A DNA stretch of 27,742 bases. Source: DATLCI01 sp046714215 (lineage in GTDB: Bacteria; Acidobacteriota; Terriglobia; Terriglobales; Acidobacteriaceae). The notes below the pieces were generated by a model. That model searched no databases, was not told the origin of the DNA, and worked only from the letters and a program-made list of their open reading frames with translations. Position numbers and translations under genes: made by a program. Shown here piece after piece: positions 23,321 through 27,742 of the stretch (within the stretch, counting starts at the first letter, position 1; every line of letters begins with the position of its first letter). The stretch is taken from contig JBKKBM010000299.1 of NCBI GenBank assembly GCA_046714215.1, positions 1 to 27,742 on the forward strand, given 5' to 3'.

Positions 23321-24907
23321 GTGCCGCAATCACCGCCATCTCCACATCAATCCCATCTGGCTCATCAATCCGTTGTCATCCTCGACTTCGGTTCGCAGTA
23401 CACCCAGCTCATTGCGCGCCGCATCCGCGAGCTAAAAGTATTCTCCGTGGTTCTGCCCTGTATCGCTCCGCTCGATGAGATCAAGAGCTATGCGCCGGTC
23501 GGCATCATCCTCAGCGGTGGCCCGTCTTCGGTTTACGACGCCGACGCACCGCCCATGGACGACCGCGTCCTCTCCCTCGGCCTGCCGCTGCTCGGCATCT
23601 GCTATGGGCTGCAACTCATCGCGCACAAACTCGGTGGCAAGGTAGTTTCCGCCAGCCGCCGCGAATACGGACACGCGGAAGTCACCGTCACCGCGCCCTC
23701 GCGCCTCTTTCAGGGCCTACCGGAAAAATTAAGTGTCTGGATGTCGCACGGCGATGAGGCGCAGCAGCTTCCCCCGGGCTTTACCCAGGTCGCTTCCACC
23801 AACAACGCCTTGGCCGCCATCCACAATCAGGAAAAAAATATCTGGGCGGTACAGTTCCATCCTGAGGTCCACCACACCAAGAATGGAGCGGCGCTCCTCC
23901 GCAATTTCGTCTTCGACATCTGCGAAGCCCGGGGCGACTGGACACCGCAACAGTTCATTGACGAAGCGGTGAGCGCCATCCGTAAGCAGGTCGGCGATAA
24001 AGACCATGCCATCTGCGCTTTGAGCGGGGGAGTGGATTCCTCGGTCGCGGCCGTGCTCGTCTCGAAGGCCGTCGGCGAGCGGCTGACCTGCGTCTTCGTC
24101 AACAACGGGGTCTTGCGCAAGGACGAATTCACCAAAGTCCAGGCCAACCTCAAAGACCGCCTCGGCCTGAATCTGGTGGCCGTCGACGCCAGCGCCCGCT
24201 TCCTGAAGAAACTTGCCGGCATCACCGACCCGGAAACGAAGCGCAAACTTATCGGCGGGGAATTCATTGCGGTCTTTGACGAGGAGTCAGAGCGCATCCG
24301 CCAGCAGGTGGGCAATGTGAAATGGCTGGTGCAGGGCACGCTCTATCCCGACGTCATCGAATCCAGCTCGGTGCGCGGCCCCTCGCAGACCATCAAGACA
24401 CACCACAACGTGGGCGGGCTGCCTAAGGACATGAAGCTCAAGCTTATCGAGCCGCTGCGCGACCTGTTCAAGGATGAAGTGCGCCGCATCGGCAAAGATC
24501 TCGGCATGCCGGATGAGATCCTCCAACGCCAGCCATTCCCGGGACCCGGCCTCGCGGTGCGCATCCTCGGCGAAGTCACGCCGGAGCGCATCGCGATCCT
24601 GCAGCACGCTGACGAGATCGTTGTCACGGAGATCAAGAACGCGGGACTCTATCACTCCATCTGGCAAAGCTTCGCCGTCTTATTGCCGGTGATGAGCGTG
24701 GGCGTGATGGGCGATCAACGGACTTACGCTTACACATGCGCCATTCGCGCGGTGAATTCCGAAGACGGCATGACCGCGGACTGGGTGCCGCTGCCCTATG
24801 AAGTCTTGCGGAAGATCTCTTCGCGGATCGTCAGCGAAGTGCGTGGCATCAACCGCGTGGTCTACGACGTGACGTCAAAGCCGCCGGGAACGATTGAGTG
24901 GGAATAG
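23321..24907 (+). CDS. guaA: GMP synthase (glutamine-hydrolysing)
   Basis: This 528-residue enzyme converts XMP to GMP using glutamine and ATP. The N-terminal glutaminase domain has DFGSQYTQLIARRIREL (22-38), the nucleophile Cys94 in LGICYGLQL and the catalytic His180/Glu182 in FHPEV. The ATP-pyrophosphatase domain has SGGVDSS (235-241), and the C-terminal dimerisation domain ends in KPPGTIEWE, as in all GMP synthases. The start is a GTG at 23321 with no strong ribosome site; no in-frame ATG precedes the conserved region. Full length and intact. Confidence 0.96.
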   Translation: MPQSPPSPHQSHLAHQSVVILDFGSQYTQLIARRIRELKVFSVVLPCIAPLDEIKSYAPVGIILSGGPSSVYDADAPPMDDRVLSLGLPLLGICYGLQLIAHKLGGKVVSASRREYGHAEVTVTAPSRLFQGLPEKLSVWMSHGDEAQQLPPGFTQVASTNNALAAIHNQEKNIWAVQFHPEVHHTKNGAALLRNFVFDICEARGDWTPQQFIDEAVSAIRKQVGDKDHAICALSGGVDSSVAAVLVSKAVGERLTCVFVNNGVLRKDEFTKVQANLKDRLGLNLVAVDASARFLKKLAGITDPETKRKLIGGEFIAVFDEESERIRQQVGNVKWLVQGTLYPDVIESSSVRGPSQTIKTHHNVGGLPKDMKLKLIEPLRDLFKDEVRRIGKDLGMPDEILQRQPFPGPGLAVRILGEVTPERIAILQHADEIVVTEIKNAGLYHSIWQSFAVLLPVMSVGVMGDQRTYAYTCAIRAVNSEDGMTADWVPLPYEVLRKISSRIVSEVRGINRVVYDVTSKPPGTIEWE

Positions 24908-24992
24908 GTGTTGCTTTGGAGGGGCGTGACTCGAGCTGCGCCATCAGCCCATTAAAAGGAGTCCAGCTTTAGTTGCTGCGATTCTGTTCTTC

Positions 24993-25022
24993 AAATTACT
25001 CAATTACAAATTACTCAATTAC
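24993..25022. repeat. 15-bp tandem duplication downstream of guaA
   Basis: AAATTACTCAATTAC is present twice in direct succession (24993-25007 and 25008-25022), followed by a further AAATT. It lies in the 122-base gap between the convergent guaA and short-chain dehydrogenase genes and is much more AT-rich than its surroundings. Confidence 0.8.
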
Positions 25023-25029
25023 AAATTCC

Positions 25030-25815
25030 CTAGTTCTCCTGGATCTTCCGCACCGCTTTGCGCACCACCGAGCGCGGCCCGATGCGCAGCAACTGCGTTC
25101 CCAGCCAGTTGGCAAAGCCGGTAACGACCAGCGGCTTGCCCTGCATGATGCCCTTATACGCCCGCGCGGCCACTTTGTCGGCAGCCATCGCCCGCGCGGC
25201 AAAGAGTTTGGATTTCTCCATGCGCGCGCGTTTGGCAAACTCGGTGTGCGTTGCGCCCGGGCACACGCACGTCACCGTAACTCCAGTTCCGCTCAACTCC
25301 TCGTAGACAGCTTCAGAGAATGAAAGCACATAGGCCTTGGTCGCGTAATACACGGCCATAAACGGACCGGGTTGGAACGCTGCGGTGGAAGCGATGTTGA
25401 CCACTTTCCCCCGCTTGCGCGCCAGCATCGCCGGCAGGTACAGCTTGGTCAGGTGGGTGAGGGCCACCATGTTGAGCTGCATCATGTCGAGTTCGTCGTC
25501 GAGATTGGTTTTGGCGAAGGCGCCATTGCCGCCGAAGCCGGCATTGTTAACGAGCACGTCAATATGCAAGCCCGCCTTTTGCGTCTCCGTGAAAAGCTGG
25601 TCCGGAGCTTCCAACAGTGCGAGGTCCTTGACGATGACCGTCACGCCGGGACTTCCGAGCTTGCGCAGCTCTTCGGCGACTTTCTCCATCGCGACTTTGC
25701 GGCGCGCCACCAGCACGAGCCGGTAGCCGTCGCGGGCAAAAAGTTTTGCGAGTTCATAGCCGATGCCGACGGAAGCGCCGGTGATCAATGCAGTCTGTTC
25801 AGGTTTTGTGGTCAT
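25030..25815 (-). CDS. Short-chain dehydrogenase/reductase (classical SDR)
   Basis: From the ATG at 25815 (MTTKPEQTALITG) this is a 261-residue classical SDR: cofactor motif TGASVGIG (12-19), an Arg-Arg-Lys at the end of strand 2 (VLVARRKVAM) favouring NADP(H), NNAGFGGNGAF, the catalytic YYATKAYV (Tyr-x-x-x-Lys) and CPGATHTEF. The LARRKV pattern and the C-terminal helical tail are those of the DltE/YqjQ-like group, whose substrates are mostly unknown. A start at 25851 would add 12 residues; neither has a clear ribosome site. It is convergent with guaA. Confidence 0.9.
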   Translation of the reverse strand: MTTKPEQTALITGASVGIGYELAKLFARDGYRLVLVARRKVAMEKVAEELRKLGSPGVTVIVKDLALLEAPDQLFTETQKAGLHIDVLVNNAGFGGNGAFAKTNLDDELDMMQLNMVALTHLTKLYLPAMLARKRGKVVNIASTAAFQPGPFMAVYYATKAYVLSFSEAVYEELSGTGVTVTCVCPGATHTEFAKRARMEKSKLFAARAMAADKVAARAYKGIMQGKPLVVTGFANWLGTQLLRIGPRSVVRKAVRKIQEN

Positions 25816-25901
25816 GTTTTGGAGTGCAGCGAAGTATGCGGGTGCGACCATCTTCGAGGTAACAAGGATTGTACGGGGTCGCCGTCAAAATAGGAATGTC
25901 A

Positions 25902-25931
25902 CAAAAAAGCGGGACGCCGCAGCGTCCCGCT
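25902..25931 (-). terminator. Rho-independent terminator of the cupin gene
   Basis: A perfect 9-bp stem AGCGGGACG / CGTCCCGCT (25908-25916 with 25923-25931) around a 6-base loop; on the minus strand it is followed by TTTTTTG. It lies 20 bases past the cupin stop codon. Confidence 0.9.
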
Positions 25932-25950
25932 CCCGTTGTGACGGCAGGCG

Positions 25951-26490
25951 CTACTTCTTGGGTGCAGGCGCATCCGCGGGGTTCACGTAGATCAACTTCC
26001 AAGGCCCCGTTCCATGAAGTTGCAATACCGACGCGCTCTTGGTCCAGGCGAAATGTCTGGTCCCCGGAGCCATATAGATAAAGTCTCCGGCGACGAGTTT
26101 TTCGCCTTTGCTCTCGTCCCACTTCTCGCCCATGCCCAAGTAAGCTTCGCCGGAGATCAGCGTTACATGCTCCGTGGAGGGATGCCAGTGGGGCGGGATC
26201 TTGTAACCCGCCGGTAGCTTGATGCGCAGGGTAAACTCGCCCGGCTTTGCCGGATCGCCGGATAGCACTGCCGCCTGCGCTCCAGCCGGCAGGATGGGGG
26301 GCGCCGGTCCCCATTGCAGGTTGGCCCCGCTGGTATGTTTGTGGTGCGGCATGGCTGCCTTCTTCTCTTTGTCCATGCCATCGTGCTTCATATCGTGCTT
26401 CTTATGTTCGGGTTTCTTGGCGTCCTGCTTAGCTTCCTGCGCGACCGCCAACGATGCAACTAGTGCGAGCGCGATTAAAAGTTTTTTCAT
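25951..26490 (-). CDS. Exported cupin-domain protein
   Basis: From the ATG at 26490 (GGAGG 5 bases upstream; an earlier ATG at 26535 lacks this) the protein has 179 residues. MKKLLIALALVASLAVAQ is a signal peptide. A Lys/His/Asp-rich linker follows (for example KKPEHKKHDMKHDGMDKEK, then MPHHKH), then a single cupin barrel with PPHWHPSTEHVTLISGE, which holds the His-x-His...Glu metal ligands, and GDFIYMAPGTRHF with the second-motif His. It is probably periplasmic and metal-binding; the substrate is unknown. It has its own strong terminator, so it is likely a one-gene unit. Confidence 0.88.
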   Translation of the reverse strand: MKKLLIALALVASLAVAQEAKQDAKKPEHKKHDMKHDGMDKEKKAAMPHHKHTSGANLQWGPAPPILPAGAQAAVLSGDPAKPGEFTLRIKLPAGYKIPPHWHPSTEHVTLISGEAYLGMGEKWDESKGEKLVAGDFIYMAPGTRHFAWTKSASVLQLHGTGPWKLIYVNPADAPAPKK

Positions 26491-26569
26491 AGGTCCTCCA
26501 TCTGGGGTTGGGAAACGAACTGCGGGCTGCATCATACCTCCGCACCATGGGAGCTGTCATATGGACAAA

Positions 26570-26596
26570 GAAAAAGCGCGCCGCCGCGCGCTTTTG
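26570..26596 (-). terminator. Rho-independent terminator of the aldolase gene
   Basis: GCGCGC (26576-26581) pairs with GCGCGC (26586-26591) around a 4-base loop, flanked by A-tracts on the left and TTTT on the right. On the minus strand the hairpin is followed by TTTTTCTTTG, 18 bases past the aldolase stop. The symmetric A and T flanks could let it work in both directions. Confidence 0.82.
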
Positions 26597-26613
26597 CGGC
26601 TCATTCCCTGTGC

Positions 26614-27618
26614 TTATGATCCCGCCGCCACTCCATACTGTCCGTACCACGACGTAGCCGCCTTCAGCCGGTCGTTCACATTGCTGATGTTGACCACGCC
26701 TTCATTGCGCAGCCATTTGTCGAAGGCCGCGCCGCCCTGCTTGGCATATACCGGGATGCCGTCTTTCCAGGTGGCGCGTCCGCAGAGTACGCCCGCGAAC
26801 TTCACGCCAGACTCCGCCGCCAGTTCCAGCGACTCAGTGAATTCGGAATTGCTTACACCTGCCGACAAATAGATGAACGGCTTGGTGGCTACCTTCGCTG
26901 ATTCCAGGAATAGTTTCTTCGCCTGGTCCTTCGTGTAGGCTGCACCCTTGCCGACAAAGGCCTGCGCCCCTTCTACAAACTTCATATCGATGGGGACTTC
27001 GACTTTCAGCACGTCGACGCCGTAGCGGTCTTTGCTGAACTCCGCCATGCTCTTGGTCACAATCTCCGGCTTCTTCTTCGCGTACTCCAAAGATTTTTCG
27101 TCGCCGCCGGCGGGATCGTAGCCGACGAATTCCAGGAAGTAGGGAATATCGTTGGCGCGGCATTCGTCGCCGATGCGCTCCACAAAGGCATGCTTCTCGT
27201 CGTTGAGCTTCGCATCTTCGAAAGGCGTGTAATAGATCAACACCTTGATGCAATCGGCGCCCGCCGCCTTCAATCGCTGTACCGACCACTCACCCAGCAG
27301 GTCAGGGATGCGGCCGGCGCGGTTGTTGTCATAGCCCGTCTGCTCGTAGGCCAGCAGCAGGCCGGAATCCTTTTGCCGCTTCTTGGCGGCGGGCAGTCCC
27401 CATTCGGGGTCCAGCAGGATGGCGCTGGCATGCAGCGTAAGCACTTCGGCCACGATGGATTTGAACTCTTCCATCATGGAGTCAGATATCTCGCTGCCTT
27501 TTTCCTTGGCCAGTGACTTGCGCAAGGAACCGCGCTGGTCCATCGCTGCCGCAGCGATTACGCCGCGCTTGTCCGATACCGCTTTCATGCCTGCCAGTTT
27601 GCCGGGGGTAAGTTTCAT
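26614..27618 (-). CDS. lacD: Class I aldolase of the tagatose-1,6-bisphosphate aldolase (LacD) type
   Basis: The 334-residue protein aligns by eye along its whole length with LacD: ALAFDQRG-like AAAAMDQRGSLRK (22-34), LLDPEWGLPA (68-77), LLLAYEQTGYD (87-97), YLSAGVS and GVLCGRATW, and Lys205 in VLKVEVPI, the position of the Schiff-base lysine. LacD cleaves tagatose 1,6-bisphosphate to dihydroxyacetone phosphate and glyceraldehyde 3-phosphate and also accepts related ketose bisphosphates. No other lactose/tagatose pathway gene is present here, so the physiological substrate may differ. A strong terminator follows. Confidence 0.9.
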   Translation of the reverse strand: MKLTPGKLAGMKAVSDKRGVIAAAAMDQRGSLRKSLAKEKGSEISDSMMEEFKSIVAEVLTLHASAILLDPEWGLPAAKKRQKDSGLLLAYEQTGYDNNRAGRIPDLLGEWSVQRLKAAGADCIKVLIYYTPFEDAKLNDEKHAFVERIGDECRANDIPYFLEFVGYDPAGGDEKSLEYAKKKPEIVTKSMAEFSKDRYGVDVLKVEVPIDMKFVEGAQAFVGKGAAYTKDQAKKLFLESAKVATKPFIYLSAGVSNSEFTESLELAAESGVKFAGVLCGRATWKDGIPVYAKQGGAAFDKWLRNEGVVNISNVNDRLKAATSWYGQYGVAAGS

Positions 27619-27649
27619 GGGAGTCTCCAGAAAGTGCGTCTTTTGTAGC

Positions 27650-27666
27650 GACGCCTCGTCGGCGTC
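27650..27666. repeat. Short inverted repeat upstream of the aldolase gene
   Basis: GACGCC (27650-27655) and GGCGTC (27661-27666) form a 6-bp stem around a 5-base loop, about 32 bases upstream of the aldolase ATG. It could be an operator, a 5' leader hairpin or a dispersed REP-like element. Confidence 0.4.
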
Positions 27667-27742
27667 TATGAGCGCGAAAAACAGGCAATTCTACTACGGT
27701 GACGACTTTTGCCTGCTGTTATATCCAGACTGGGTAGTGGGT

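Noticed and set aside
1..27742. CRISPR arrays, tRNA or rRNA genes, insertion sequences
   Set aside because: I saw no regularly spaced repeats, no tRNA-like CCA-ended cloverleaf region and no transposase or integrase motif in any plausible coding frame.

Overview
The window (about 27.7 kb, GC-rich) looks like a chromosomal segment of an Acidobacteriota-type soil bacterium. That placement rests on gene style (split ABC-2 exporter, YVTN beta-propeller lipoprotein, tyrosine-rich BY-kinase, frequent GTG/TTG starts) and is an inference; there is no rRNA gene to prove it. Genes are tightly packed: no stretch over about 300 bases lacks a gene, and I see no tRNA, insertion sequence, integrase or CRISPR array.

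The left third (1-6743) holds what I read as a complete but rearranged lasso-peptide gene cluster. On the minus strand are an ABC-2 exporter (ATPase 997-1773, permease 178-996) and, cut by the window edge, a PqqD-like leader-binding protein (B1, 1-145). Divergently, on the plus strand, come a lasso cyclase (asparagine-synthase fold, C, 1939-3873), a short precursor peptide gene (A, 3937-4110) and an HPr-kinase-like kinase (K, 4126-5121). Facing these on the minus strand are the transglutaminase-fold leader peptidase (B2, 6297-6743) and a nucleotidyltransferase-fold protein (5064-6260). The 57-residue precursor has the Y-x-x-P-x-L-x-x-x-G leader signature and Thr33, a very polar core, and a C-terminal Ser that would suit a tail kinase of the paeninodin type.

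The B2 and nucleotidyltransferase genes sit at the 3' end of an exopolysaccharide operon (11648 down to 5064): BY-kinase/co-polymerase, TPR protein, O-antigen ligase/polymerase-like protein, B2, nucleotidyltransferase. The operon has ATGA and GTGA stop/start overlaps. Divergent from it on the plus strand are a GT4 glycosyltransferase, an NAD-dependent sugar epimerase/dehydratase and a flippase-like membrane protein (11892-15646), which with the operon form an exopolysaccharide assembly locus. Peptide maturation and envelope polysaccharide production therefore look physically, and perhaps functionally, linked.

From 15.6 kb onward the content is mostly ordinary: a YVTN lipoprotein, DAHP synthase (aroF), a secreted RidA-like protein, endonuclease IV (nfo), leucyl-tRNA synthetase (leuS), a multi-pass membrane protein, GMP synthase (guaA), a short-chain dehydrogenase, a secreted cupin and a LacD-type class I aldolase. 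Clear rho-independent terminators follow the cupin and the aldolase, and a probable one follows aroF.
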